Counted from the stretch's first letter, positions 24,135-35,863 are shown. The stretch: 64,000 nucleotides of DNA from Cristatella mucedo (GCA_009760855.2 WPIO01000022.1:365001-429000), one strand, 5' to 3'. Notes: generated from the letters alone by a model not told the origin. Program-made: numbers and translations.

Positions 24135-25720
24135 CATAATACTATTAAATTTATCTGTATAACTCCCTACGAGACTTAATCTCGGGTTCGACGAATTACC
24201 GCAATCCACCGAAATCCACGGCAATCCACTCTAATTAGGCTAACGTCGACCAGACATTAGCGTTGCCTAGCTCAAATTTTTTGCTGATATTGTAGGAAAC
24301 GTTTGATTTTGTCTATCGACTAAATTTCATGTCGTTTCGCGCACGCGCATTAATGCGAATGAGCTTCGAAGCCGGACACATGTACCACAATCCTAGCAAT
24401 CCATTCTAGTTACCATCAAATCCACGACTAAGCAGCTGCGAACAGCTCCAAAAAGTTTGGAGTACAAAGCTACGTTACACGTACAATGCACCCAGACAAT
24501 GTCGCACGATTCCACTCACGCGTTCTCACGAAGTCCACTGAAATAACATTGCAGTGGCCCAGGCCAATACCGCAATCCACTGCTTTCCACCATGCAACGA
24601 AAGAAATTCAGTTCGAAAAGCTTTTTTGATTGCATATGACAGGGCACTCTACGAAAATGGCACTTAAAAAAAATCTCACTTGCATTGGCACTGCCGTTCT
24701 TGAGCCATTTGCTGCAATCGACTGCAGTAGCCTGGGCTAATACCACAATCCACCGAATCTACCGCATAAAAAATCGAAATAGATTTCGCCGAGCTCCAGT
24801 TTTTGTTGCACATTAAAGTTCATCTTGCTATGTGCACAACCACGTTAAATAAAAAAAAACTGTGCAGCCTTGCACTGTGGTAATGGGCGGCAATCGCCTG
24901 AAACGGCCTGGCAAACTACCAAAGTCCACTCTATTCCACTGCAAATCATCCTCAACTGCTCTCCTGACTCTGCTATGCTCCCCACTTTCTCTCTGTTGCG
25001 TGAGACGAAGTCTGTTGGCTACCGAATGCGTACCGAAAGCCGCTTAGGCTGTGAGTGCGCTATACAAAAATCTCCTGCGTAACACCTACATGGTCTGTAT
25101 GACTTTGTGGAGTTACAGACGGATATACATTACATTACATTACATCCTCAAATCGCCATCGCGAAGCTCTAATTGCCTTTGCATATAGGACTAGACTCAG
25201 TTCAAAGTGCACCCACAAAACTTCGCTCATTTTTGTGCATACGCAATCTTATGCAATGAATTGCAATCGACTGCAGCGGCCCGGTCCCGTACCGCAATCC
25301 ACCGAAATCCGCTGCAATCCGCCACACAGCGACCAGAACGCGTACAATAAAAGCTCTAATTATGATTGCATGCTGCTCTATACTCTTCGGTTATTGTGTA
25401 CTCGCATAACTTCACTGTATTTGCCTCGGCCATTCTGCAGCATTGCACTGCAATCGACTACAACTGCCCGGGCCAGTACGTCAATGTACCGCAACCCGCT
25501 GAAAAAACGACCAGAATACGTACACTCTAAGCTCTAGTAATGATTGCACGTTGCTCTAATTTGTGGCTATTGTGTAATCCCACAATTTCACTACAATCGC
25601 CTCGATCACTCGGCAGCAATACACTGCAATTGACTGCAATGGCCCGGGCCAATACCTCAATTTACAGCAATCTGATGCAAAATACCCTGAAATCGGTTTC
25701 GAAATGTGTACGGCGTTCCT
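24135..25720 (+). repeat. Diverged satellite, about 175-195 bp monomers
   Basis: A core of the form TGCAATCGACTGCA..GCCCGGGCCA.TACC followed by GCAATCCACCGAAATCC recurs near 24190, 24388, 24540, 24713, 24885, 25251, 25445 and 25625. Spacings are about 175-195 bp once the LINE-B insertion at 24950-25145 is removed. Monomers are well diverged. Confidence 0.75.
24950..25146 (+). mobile_element. LINE-B 3' end inserted in the satellite
   Basis: The last about 190 bp of LINE-B (CTCAACTGCTCTCCTGACTC through the TACATTACATTACAT tail) are flanked by CATCCTCAA at 24947-24955 and again at 25143-25151. This is a likely 9-bp target-site duplication, with some microhomology to the element. Confidence 0.82.
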
Positions 25721-25959
25721 GTGCCCAACGATTCTGAAGCAACAGAACTGAAGCGGCGACTTGCTAAATAAGTCAGACCATGACTGCCGAGATATTAATT
25801 ATTCTCGGTTCTTGAATTAAAATGGCTTCGAACAGGCTATGAGATAAACCGTCGGCTGGGGAGCATAAAGCCAAGGCGATATAAAAGGCAGTCAGGTGTG
25901 CAGCAGTAGCAGCAGTTGAATTGAATTGAGCTCTAGACTTTTCTGGATATCTATTTATC

Positions 25960-26215
25960 ACAGCACTTAGTAGGACCACGTGACTCGTCTTTTGTGTGCT
26001 AATGCGTGCTGGCGCTGTGCATGCTGCCACTAACCACACTTACGTGGTGACCCTGTGAATGTCACCTCTAACCGGGTTGTGCTTGTTGTCATTGAGCATT
26101 CTACCGCTAACAATTCGGTCAAGCTGCCTTTGCAGCAAATGTAAAGTGCCTAGAAAGAGAGTGAGTTCTCTGAGGGTGCTGTAACAAACATATTATTATT
26201 ATTATTATCTCTATT
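25960..26215 (+). mobile_element. LINE-A 3' end
   Basis: 3' untranslated region, hairpin tail (AAAGTGCCTAGAAAGAGAGTGAG) and ATTATTATTATTATT tail. It is more diverged than the adjacent copy at 26.24 kb. Confidence 0.82.
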
Positions 26216-26240
26216 GTTGTCATGGCTGATGTCGCTTTTC

Positions 26241-26660
26241 GGAGTCCAACAGCCTACAAATACCTCGTACAAACCTCAAATCCTTTGGAGATCGTGCATT
26301 TAATTCGTATGCTCCCAAAGCCTGGAACTCCCTCCCGACTTGCGTCAGAACATCCCCTGACTTGACCGCATTTAAAAAGAATTTAAAAACACACCTACTT
26401 AGGACAGCATTTAGTGGGTCCCTGTGATTCGTCCTTCATGTGCTTATGCGTGCTGACACTGTGCAGGCTGCCACTAACCACATTTGCATGCTGACCCTGT
26501 GCATGTCACCCCAAACCATGTTATTCATGTTGTTTGTTTATCAAGCATGATATTACTCACCATTCAATTGCATTTCCCTTTGCAGCAAATGTAAAGCGCC
26601 TAGACAGAGATTGAGTTCTCTGAGGGCGCTTTATCAAGTGCATTATTAATATTATTATGT
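26241..26660 (+). mobile_element. LINE-A 3' end, young copy
   Basis: C-terminal coding remnant, 3' untranslated region, hairpin tail and ATTATTAATATTATT end. It is nearly identical by eye to 39780-40195, which implies recent activity of this subfamily. Confidence 0.88.
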
Positions 26661-27030
26661 CGTACGCCAGTAGTTCTCCGTCGTTCTCGAATAGACTTCG
26701 CTACGCAAAGGACACGGACTCATTATCGTAAGGTCAAAGGGCAGTCTTCGATGCTGCCGCGTTACGCTACTGCAGACGCGCCTGCGCGCATCGGGAGCTG
26801 CACCTAGGTCGTCAGGCGTGACTCGAGGGCTCAAAGCTTGACCGCCATTTGGCGCGCGTCGGCTGGCGTGAGCACCGTCACGAGCGGTATGTTTACGGCC
26901 TAGTTCTGCTCGGACGCGGAAGCCGCTGCACCCCGTTCGTAACTGGAGGGTATTTGGCGCCGCCAGCGGAGCGTGACCGGGATGACTGCGAGCTCCAGAA
27001 ACGTCTGTCGCTCCAAGAGGCATTTGATTA
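26661..27030. other. Unannotated CpG-rich stretch
   Basis: No exon or repeat recognised. Confidence 0.4.
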
Positions 27031-27180
27031 CTTAAGCTGATTTAACAGCCTCATTTGTGCAGCGGCAGAAGAGCCTTAACTGCTATCGCCGCCGCTTGAA
27101 TCGGTCAATAAAGGATCGACCGCTGTAGGACTCAAGCCTACGACCCGGGCAGTAAAATGCGAGCACCTTACCCCAGGACT
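27031..27180 (-). mobile_element. SINE-2, full length
   Basis: Minus-strand copy from the AGCTGATTTAACAGCCTC 3' end to the GAGCACCTTA head. Confidence 0.78.
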
Positions 27181-27629
27181 AAAACCCAGGGGCGATTGAA
27201 GCGGAAAGGAGGCCCGGCGACATGTGAGGGCGCGAGGAGAGCGGGTGAGAGGGACTGGGCACAGCAGCTCGGTGGCATCAGCGCGGAGAAGCATCGCTTT
27301 GGTGGACCTCGAAGATTTAAATTCACGGAAATTCTTTGCTCCTCGTCCGCTGCTTATTTGCGAAGCTTCGTAAGCTCCTTCACTAGTTTTCAAGAGTCGG
27401 TGCGCTTATCCGATGCGAAGATCCATCTGTTGGTTGTGTCGAGACTAACTTGACAACTTCCAATTCCGGTTGTTATTTCAAAGCCGCCACGATAGAGCTT
27501 AAGTCATGGAGTTGGCAGAAGCCGAATTTCAGTCTAATGTAACAATCCCTGACAGGCACTGCGGTATCTGGCTCCTAAGTTTGAAAGTACAGCGAGCGCA
27601 TTAGCCGACAATGTGTTCATATCCACCCG

Positions 27630-28672
27630 CATGTATGCATACATTGATCTGCTGCTGCCATGCATAACTAAAATATCATTGATATGTCATTAGCCTCCGG
27701 TCATGTACTAGCACATCTCAAAAGGGCTGTAGTCAGGTCACTACTCAAGAAATCAATACTAGACCAAGAGAACTTGAGCAACTACCGCCCAGTCTCCCTT
27801 CTACCATTCCTATCAAAGACACTGGAACGAGTCGAGGCAGACCAGCTGAACTCATATATTGAAACTTCTAACCTTGCTAATAAGCTATAGTCTGGTTTTA
27901 GAGCTAATCACTCCGCAGAGTCAGATTTACTTCAGGTGAACAGCGACCTACTTAGGAATGCAGACATAGGTAGAGTGTCTTTGCTTGTTTTACTCGATCT
28001 TTCGGCAGCTTTTGATACTATCGATCACAAAGTTCTTCTAGAGCGCATCTCAATTCAGCTAGGCTTGTCTGTCATAAGCGTCACAATTCTCACATCACAC
28101 CACTTCTAGCCGACTTGCACTGGCTACCAGATAAGCAACGCATCGACTTTAAGGTTTTGTCGCTAACTTTCAGGTCCCTTCGTTCTTTGGCTCCAGCCTA
28201 CCTGTCAGATCTACTCCCTCAATAGGCGTACCGCCGTCCTACCACCCTCTTTTCAGAATCTAACTGTTTACCTATTCCTCAAACAAACCTCAAATCCTTT
28301 GAAGACCGTGCCTTTAGTTCGTATGCTCTCAAAGCGTGGAGCTCACTCCCGACTTCCGTCACGACATCCCCTGACTTGACCACATTTAAAAAGAACTTAA
28401 AAACGCAAGTATTTATGACAGCATTTAGTGGGTCTCTGTGATTCTTCCTTTATGTGCTTATGCGTGCTGACACAGTGCATGCTGCCACTAATCATACTTG
28501 CATGCTGACCCTGTGCATGTCGCTCCCTAACCATGTTATTATTGTTGTTTATCGAGCTTGCTATCATTAACTATTCGATCGTATTTCCTTTGCAGCAAAT
28601 GCATATCGCCTAGTAAGAGATTGAGTTCTCTGAGGGCGCTTTATCAAGAGTGTTATTATTATTATTATTACA
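27630..28672 (+). mobile_element. LINE-A with internal deletion
   Basis: The plus strand encodes the reverse transcriptase fingers (ENLSNYRPVSLLPFLSKTLE), then GFRANHSAESDLL and motif A (LLVLLDLSAAFDTIDHKVLL). Near 28070 the sequence jumps to LADLHWLPDKQRIDFKVLSL, removing the palm with YADD. The C-terminus (NLKSFEDRAFSSYALKAW), 3' untranslated region, hairpin tail and an ATT tail to 28671 follow. A stop follows NLANKL at about 27888. Confidence 0.9.
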
Positions 28673-28840
28673 CGTATGCATGTAATTGTGTGTACGCATG
28701 TATGTCTGCATATGCGTATATATGTATGTAGGCATGCATGCATGTAAATATGTATGCATACATGCATACATACATACGCACACGTATGCATGTATATATG
28801 TATGTAAGTATGTATGTATGTATGTATATGTATGTGTGGT
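28673..28840 (+). repeat. (TGTA)-rich microsatellite
   Basis: Interrupted GTAT/GCATGTAT repeats directly abut the LINE-A ATT tail, so the microsatellite may have grown at the insertion end. A short related run occurs at 29085-29108. Confidence 0.85.
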
Positions 28841-29420
28841 TGTTTTATTGCCGTGCGATGATTGTATGGGCCGATGGCGTTTATGGCCACTGGTTAATGG
28901 GCCATGTTGATTTATTGGGAAATGGTTTTATGAGGGCGAGTCACTATCTGGACAGGAGCAGGCATTGAAAATCAGGACGTAGGGAGAACGGCGGTGTGGC
29001 CTAATGCTGTTGGCGGAATACACGAGTGTTGAAGCCCCCCCAGCTTGCGTTCCGTCACGTGCTTGCTGTCCGAGCGTCAGCTTACAGTATGTATGTATGC
29101 ATGCATGTACTTGCGGCGTGCAGTGGTGGAGCAGAAAAGAGAAAGAGAGAAGCATAAGTAGAGTCAGTAGAGCAGTCTAGTTTGTGAGTAACATTAAAGT
29201 AGCGGCGCAGGGCGGCTTAAACTGATACGCCAGAGGTGTCAGCAGAAGTTAGGTCGCTTATTGAGAATCTTGCAAGTGAGCTCCACACTAGAGAACCTAC
29301 TGCACAAAGCATCTATTGCTGCCATTATTGGTCTTTTAGAGTAACACTATATAGGCTAATTAATTGTCCAGAGAGGAGCGGGGGGGGAGGGGAGGGCTCG
29401 AAGATTATGAGACTGTTGCA
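28841..29420. other. Unannotated stretch
   Basis: No gene or transposon recognised. Confidence 0.45.
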
Positions 29421-30270
29421 GTAGTTGAAATAATGCTGCCACGGAGAAGCCAAACTTTGTAGCTGTTCTTTTAGCTAAGAGTAAGAATTTTGCTCTGTAT
29501 CCACTCGTCAATCTGGAGCAAGATGTTCATGGCTGAATTTCTTGGATTTATTATTAACCAACCTAGCAACCGTATTCATCACCAGCTGTTTAGGCTTAAT
29601 GGTTTTTTGTTAGCTCTGCCAACACCGATTTACAGCGGTCCATAGTAGACAGAGCGAGTGAGTTAGTACGATGTCCCTAATACCTCCCAGGGTCAAATAT
29701 GATGACTAGCTGTTTGATGCGGAAGCAGTATTTATAATAGAACTTTTGACATTATTCATCCATACATTAAAGAGGGTCGCCTAAATTACTAAAGCACTCG
29801 CTGACGCTTTTGCTACTGTACCTACACCCATCGAGAGAGCTAAGTTTTCATTTCAGCTGTACTTTTAGGGATTCCTATGAGAAGGACTTCCCTTTGATCT
29901 CAGCTCAGCTTGAAGAAATAGACCGATATCGATGATCCTGCAAGGGGAAGGCATTGGATTTATCCGTCGCTTCATCTCGTCGCAACCGAATCGCGTACAT
30001 GGTAAGTATATGTGGGCCTAGTTGGCATTAAAATGGTCAACCGATACCCGGTCTGCATCACTTTCCCGAGCGACTCCGTATAAATGAAGGACAGTGAAAG
30101 GTCGAGAACAGTGGAACCATGTGCAACTCCTGCACGTGGCCGATCATGTGACATGCGACTGGTTTGAGAGCCGTACGCCGTAGACTAGACACGATCTGAA
30201 AAGTGCGACTTGAGCCACGCCAGCGCCCGATAAGCCTATCGTGATCTCAATCTTACAAGTAGGATATTGT
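29421..30270 (-). mobile_element. LINE-B, heavily decayed
   Basis: Minus-strand blocks match LINE-B: a GVAHGS motif (GVPQGS position), FIYTESLGKVM, a YADD region decayed to FNANQAHIYL, an LLIGIPK block, and the C-terminal linker near 29500-29600. Frames shift repeatedly. Confidence 0.7.
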
Positions 30271-30373
30271 AAGCAATACTGCTGGATGCTACAAACAGGA
30301 CGAGTAGAACAGTGGCAGCATCGCCACTGGTACCTGGAGTGAATGTCATTGGTTACACTGAAGAGAGCAGTTT

Positions 30374-31060
30374 ATAATAATAATAATAATAATATTGCAC
30401 TTGATAAAGCGCCCTCAGAGAACTTAATCTCTTTCTAGGCGCTTTACATTTGCTGCAAAGTGATACGCAATAGAATAGTAAGTAAAATCATGCTTGAAAA
30501 ACAAACAAAATGAATAACATGGTTAGGGGTTACATGCACTGGGTCTGCATGCAAATGTGGTTAGTGGCAGCATGAACAGTGTCAGCACGCATAAGCACAT
30601 CGAGGACGAATCACAAGGACCCACTAAATGCTGTCCTAAATAGGTATGTTTTTAAGTTTCTTTTAAATGTGGTCAGGTCAGGGGATGTTCTGATGCAGGT
30701 CGGGAGGGAGTTCCAGGCTGTGGGAGCATACGAGCTAAATGCACGGTCTCCAAAGGATTTAAGGTTTGTACGAGGTATTTCTAGACTGTTGGATTCCGAA
30801 AAGCGAGTGGTACGATGCTTTGCCTGATGGGGTAGTATATCTGAAAGATAGGCTGGAGCCATAGAATGAAGAGACCTAAAGTTTCAGTGGATGCTGCCGT
30901 TTTGATCCTGAGTGAAATACTCCGTACACCTTATTCTAGTCTATACGACCCCTCAGTTGCTCAGCAACAATCTTTTCAAGAATGTTGGCACAAAGAAGAA
31001 TAGAGACTGAGCAATAGTTAGCCAGAATCTCACAATATGATCAGAGCTTTTTGAGGATCC
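30374..31060 (-). mobile_element. LINE-A with internal deletion
   Basis: A minus-strand copy. The TAATAATAATAATAATAAT tail is at 30375-30393, followed by the hairpin tail, 3' untranslated region and an intact C-terminal frame (APAYLSDILPHQAKHR, NLKSFGDRAFSSYAP). At about 30890-31000 it jumps to the fingers block NYCSVSILLCANILEKIVAEQL, given here only as a position marker for the NYRPVSIL motif. The palm with YADD is gone. Confidence 0.85.
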
Positions 31061-31580
31061 GTCAAGCGATGGCCTATTGGAATGGAACAACTCCTTTCTC
31101 TAGCGAAGCATTGTAAGCCCGTGTCGCGGCTGAGCTGAATTTGACCACTTAGTGATGACCAATGACGGGAACTTACGCGGTTTGCAGGCGACGAGCTCCT
31201 TTTTTCTAGTAGCCTTAATTTAGGCACCCAGTCATATCTACGGAACTAGACACAATTTTTTTACTTAGGGGAGTTTTCAGGTTGCTACTCGACCGTAGCA
31301 GCTCGTGCTTGTGGCTTTTAATCCGCGCGGCTTTTAGGCGTAGAAGCCTCGCTCGCTCGTAGGACAACTGATCATGCGGAGCCGTCTTCTGAATCAGCGT
31401 TACGTACACCGAACGGCTGTCGGTGAGGAAAAATAGTTTATAAACACTTGACTACGAATCGCCGTATCGCAGGAAGGAGATCGCGAACCGCAGCAGCAAT
31501 GATTTGGCTCGGAGTTGAGCGAATAGCAGCCATCGCCCCAGCCGGCCCACCGGCCGGCAGAGGAAATTGCAGTCTCTACC
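31061..31580. other. Unannotated stretch
   Basis: A minus-strand open frame at 31215-31409 without an ATG start is rich in Lys, Arg and Ser. No homology recognised; it could be an untranslated leader on the far side of the CCAAT cluster. Confidence 0.4.
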
Positions 31581-31583
31581 AGG

Positions 31584-31695
31584 CTTTCTGATTGGTCAGC
31601 GCGGATCGTTCCACGATAGTTACCAGCCTCTCTGATTGGTCAATACAGTATCGTTGACATTCTAGGTATTTGGCGGGCTCTCTGATTGGTCAATG
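31584..31695. promoter_or_regulatory. Triple CCAAT (NF-Y) cluster with an E2F-like site
   Basis: CTGATTGGTCA occurs three times (ATTGG at 31591, 31635 and 31685), each within a longer CTCT-CTGATTGGTCA unit, spaced 44 and 50 bp. TTTGGCGGG at 31669-31677 matches an E2F/CDE-type site beside the third box. Well-spaced NF-Y boxes with E2F sites typify cell-cycle promoters, but no matching gene was identified on either side. Confidence 0.6.
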
Positions 31696-33190
31696 CAATT
31701 TCATTCCGCGATGTCCAGCCGTGATTCCGTGATATCCAGCTAAATGTCAGGAGCTCGAACTGCTCAGCGCTGCCCTGCCACTTAACGGCCAGCAGACCGC
31801 TGCTCCTAGAGAGCGACTGAGGTCAGGCTCACGCCTCGTATTTTGGTCGAGTCGTAAATCGGATACCAATCTCGTTGCATCGGCAGTCGCGCTCCGCGCT
31901 GCTCGTCGGCCTCAGCCGATCGCGGCTGATTTCATAAGCGGCTCTCAGTTTCAGGTCAGCAGGCCGCAGCAGCTCGTAGCTCGTCGTCGCGCGGCGTCAC
32001 TGCCGCACAGCCGCCGGCCGCCGTTTCTCTGTTGCACCCAACTCGGTACTCGGCTCCAGATCCAGGCTCTAGACTCGGCTCCGCCGGAGGAGAGGCGATG
32101 GAGTGGTCGATGCGGTGCGGCAAGGGGCGCGGAACAAGGGCGGAGCAGTCGGAAGAGGAGGGTGGGGGGAATTAAAACGGTCCCACAGGAGGAGGCGATT
32201 AAACGGTTGCCACTCTCATGTGCCTCGAGGTCAAATTGCGACAATCTATCGCCGAAAGTGCTCTTGCGTACGTGAATTGCGGTTGAGATTTCGATTAGCT
32301 CAAAAGCAAAGTGCGCAAGTCATTGAGAATTGCGAGAAACTATCGGAGCCTTTCATTTATCTCCGACCTTTCGAGGCGTGTGCTTACCTGTGCGTCAGCT
32401 GACGTCGGTGTCTATATTTATTTCCCAGGTGCATCGCGGCTTACGTCTCTCTCCCGGCTGCGGATGAATCGCTGTGGCGGTGCGAACCTCCTCGCGCCTG
32501 CGTGGGCCTCTCTAGTGTATCAATGCAGCGAGTGCCCATCTCTTTCGTCTCGAGACCAGTGGAAATAGATGTCTTTGCGCTGCGAGAGCGTACCGAAGTG
32601 CGGAGCTCGCTTGGCGTAAAACACTCTCGAGATAAAAATGCGCTCTCCGGCTGCCGCTTCTCGGGACGCGCCCGCTCTCGTCGCCACTCGCCGGCAGTTC
32701 TTTGCTGCGCTCTTTCTCGGCCACTCTCCAAAGTTTCTCGAGCTTCCGTCGTAGCGCGAGACGCGCGCCGTCGCCTCGGCATTGAACGCGCCGTGTAGCG
32801 TCTTCGGCGCGGGGCCCTTTTGACGAGCCATCGAGCCTTTGCCGCCGAATCACCGAACGAGACTCGCGACTCTTGCCGCTCCGGCGCCCGCAGTAGTTCG
32901 TCTGCTCGCTGGCAGCGTGTGCTCGTGCGCGAGTAACCGCTTCGCCGTACGTACCTGCTAACGATACAGCCACACCGCTTCCGCCGCGTTCTCGCGCTGG
33001 GGCAGAGAGCGTGAGAGTCGTAGCTCATTCCGCTTTAAAGTGAGAGCGAGGCACTACGTCAGCGTCTCCACCGGCTGCGTCGCGCTCTAACGTAGTCATC
33101 GTTCTCGACGGTTCCCGTCCGCTGCTTTCCGGTCGAGTTGAGTCAAGCGAGGTTCCCAGAAGACATCGGCCTCAGCGGCGCGGACGCATC
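31696..33190. promoter_or_regulatory. CpG-island-like region
   Basis: About 1.5 kb of high-GC, CpG-dense DNA with long open frames on both strands, as expected from GC richness alone. No exon was convincing. It probably contains a transcription start for a gene whose coding exons lie elsewhere. Confidence 0.5.
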
Positions 33191-33194
33191 TCTC

Positions 33195-33284
33195 AGAAGA
33201 GAGAAATAAAGAGAGAAAGGGAGAGAAAGAAAGAGAAAGGGAGAGAGGGAGAGAGAAAGAGAGAGAGAGAAATAAAGAGAGAGA

Positions 33285-33318
<34 letters not shown>

Positions 33319-33500
33319 AAGGGAGAGAGAAAGAGAAACAGAGAGACAGACAAAAAGAGAGAAAGAGAGAGAGAGATAGAGAGAAAGAGAAAAAACGAGA
33401 GAGACAGAGAGCGAGAGGATAAAAGAACGTATAGGACGAGAGAAAGGGAGGGAGGTGAGAGGATAAAGAAAGAAAAGATTAAGGAAGCAGAGGGTAAAAG
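33195..33500 (+). repeat. GA-rich polypurine tract
   Basis: Interrupted GAGAGA/GAAAGAGA repeats. Confidence 0.95.
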
Positions 33501-33930
33501 AGGAGGGTGGGGTTTAGAAAGTATCGATGCGGCTAGATCCGCTAGAACGAGGTAACTGTTGCACCTCTTTGTGCCTCTTAGTGCGCGCGCCGTGGGTTTT
33601 CAGACGAAGGGAGGCGTCATCACTGCATTCCCGCGAGGCCAATGAGCTTTCCTGCAGATTTTAGACCAGTGAGATCCTGCTGTCAGATCACGTTTAGCAG
33701 AAATGTTTTCCATTCTTTTCGTACTTATCCGTAACCGGATTTTCGTTAGTGCGCCTGAATTACCCTACGGGAAAAGGGCAGGCACGACGCGGCGCAGGCG
33801 GGCGGGGGCGCCTGGGTTTATTCTGGGTGAATTATGCACCACATCGCAAGGCAATCGTGGGCACCAGTACAGAGCTTAGAGAAAGATAGCTAAGTGTGGA
33901 TATTCATATACATGGATTACTAGAGATAAG
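33501..33930. other. Unannotated GC-rich stretch
   Basis: No exon or transposon recognised. Confidence 0.4.
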
Positions 33931-33939
33931 GTGTGCGAT

Positions 33940-34108
33940 AGCGAGAGCGAGCGAGAGAGAGTGCAAGAGAGTGCAAGAGAAAGAGTGCAAGAGAAAGAGC
34001 GCGAGAGAAAGAGTGCGAGAGAGAGACATAAAGCCAGTCAAAGAGAGAATGCGAGGAAAAGATAAAGACACACACACACACACACACACACACACTCAGA
34101 GAGTACGT

Positions 34109-34145
<37 letters not shown>
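33940..34145 (+). repeat. Compound GA/CA microsatellite
   Basis: GCGAGAGAAAGAGTGCAAGA units, then (CA)n at 34067-34095, then (GA)n at 34114-34144. Confidence 0.93.
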
Positions 34146-34146
<1 letters not shown>

Positions 34147-34214
34147 TTCTTGCACTCTTGCATTTTCCACCACATGGGCTCGGCAAAGGTCGGAACCTAC
34201 GCCAATAATACGCT

Positions 34215-35000
34215 AAGTTTATAAGTTAGCCCGTAAGTTTGTCGCAGTCACTAACGTCACGTTTACAATTGAGTCGTCGTTGTGATAATTAAAGTAATGC
34301 TACGCGGTACAACGATAATGATTGCCAAAAAAGTGTAAATAGTTTGCTAGCTTGTATATGTTACTGAAACATGCACTCTCATCGTTGAAATAGAAAATTG
34401 AATGCTAGAACTATACTGGACTATAAACTTGAAAAGACTTTTTTCAAAATGTGGCCATGTCATTCCAGCAGCTTGCCCGCTCTTTGCATTACGACCCCTT
34501 TTGCTGTCGCCCGAAGGGACGACAGGCGTTTCCCAGCTTCCGCTCGGACTTCAGCTGGGTTGGCCTATTGGAAAGTTTCCAGAGTGAGTGTAGCCGACCG
34601 GAAGTCATGCTTCGTGACCTTTGGTAAGTGATGGACACACAAAAATAAAATCTGCCCACGATCCTTCACGGGGCACGCTATATGGTTAAAATAAATTAAA
34701 AATGGTCTCAGGACATTCATTCTTTCCGAACGCGAAACTCAGTGCTGATTTGCAACCAGATGCTGACGAGTTCATTTCATTGAATTAGAAATATGTGAAA
34801 ATTATTATATACAATTTTTTAATAGGTTTTCCTTTTTCCTCTTCTACAGATTTTTCTCCCATAGCTAAGAACTCTAAGCTTGGCAGTCAGTTGGGCGGGC
34901 TCGCGAGCTACGTCAGCGTACCCCGGGCCTGCCTTTCCAAAACAGAATTTGGAGTTTTCCAAGAATTTTCACGGATGCAAGTAGTAAAATTATATAATCT
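34215..35000 (+). repeat. Unclassified dispersed repeat, copy 2
   Basis: Matches 2870-3600 in block order, including AGTCACTAACGTCACG, AACTCAGTGCTGATTTGC, CTTGGCAGTCAGTTGGGCGG and TTTTCACGGATGCAAG. Later sequence to about 35075 (GCGCCAGCCACATC) shares another block. Confidence 0.6.
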
Positions 35001-35598
35001 CTAGCACTTCACAAGATAGTGTACTCAGATATTGCCAAGCTGTCACTCATTTCCCTCAAAAAGTCGTGCGCCAGCCACATCAAAGCCTCATCAAATCCAT
35101 TCGCTAGCCGGGAAGCGCATCAATAAACATTCGCGCGGCCCTCGTCGAATCATTGCAAGTCGCATCGAGGCTTTCATAAATGCCGAATACGACGTCAGAT
35201 AGTTCGCACCCTCATAGGTTCCGTCGTCTCATCGCGGAGCGAAGCGCGAGAAAAGTGCGTCGCAGCGTCGCGCGACGCCGCGACGCGACGCCTCGCGCGA
35301 CCGGCCCGCGACGCGGCATTGCCACCGGACGCCGCGACAGTTTGAACAGTTTGCGTAACAGTCCCAATTAGTAACGTTTCAATTTTATTTCAGAGCTGCG
35401 TCTACCGGTAAAATCCCTGCTTAGCAGAAATTCCTTGCCGAATTCAGAGCAGCACCAGCCGCGGATGTGCGGGTCAAGGGTCTCGACGATGAATGAATAC
35501 ACGCTCAAGCTTTCCGCTATGTAATGTTCGTAGCGTTGGCCCGATGCGGGCCGTCGCGTATCCGCAGAATAATAAATAACGCGTCTGGGCTTAGCACA
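35001..35598. other. Unannotated GC-rich stretch
   Basis: No exon recognised. The arginine-rich open frame at 35180-35371 appears to follow from CGCGACGCC-type composition. Confidence 0.4.
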
Positions 35599-35636
35599 GT
35601 CGGAGATAGCGGGCGCCCGCGCCCGCTATCTCCGAC
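35599..35636. repeat. 17-bp perfect hairpin
   Basis: GTCGGAGATAGCGGGCG and its exact reverse complement flank a CCCG loop. Confidence 0.93.
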
Positions 35637-35726
35637 AGGAGTCCAACGCCGCAACCGCTCGTCGGACGCGAGCGACGCTTCTAGCGCGCCCGGCTACCCG
35701 AGGTGTCCGCCCTATATCACATATAA

Positions 35727-35863
35727 TTCATTTATATAGCGCCCTAAGAGAACTTAATCTCTATTCAGGCGCTTCACATGTGCCTCGAGGCTCGAGCCCA
35801 CGACCTCGGTCAGACCTTGGTCGGGGCGAGAGCACCTTAACCGCTAGACCAAGCCAGCTCGGC
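35727..35863 (-). mobile_element. SINE-1, full length, downstream of the cytokine-like gene
   Basis: On the minus strand: a head GCCGAGCTGGCTTGGTCTAG, a B box (GGTCGTGGGCTCGAGCC), the hairpin tail (AAGCGCCTGAATAGAGATTAAG..GGGCGCT) and an ATAAATGAATTATAT end. It has the same orientation as the gene ending at 36060 and could sit in its 3' untranslated region. Confidence 0.88.

Noticed and set aside
32441-33028. 195-codon Arg/Ser-rich minus-strand frame
   Set aside because: Overlapping open frames on both strands in a CpG island, no motif and no splice-site support.
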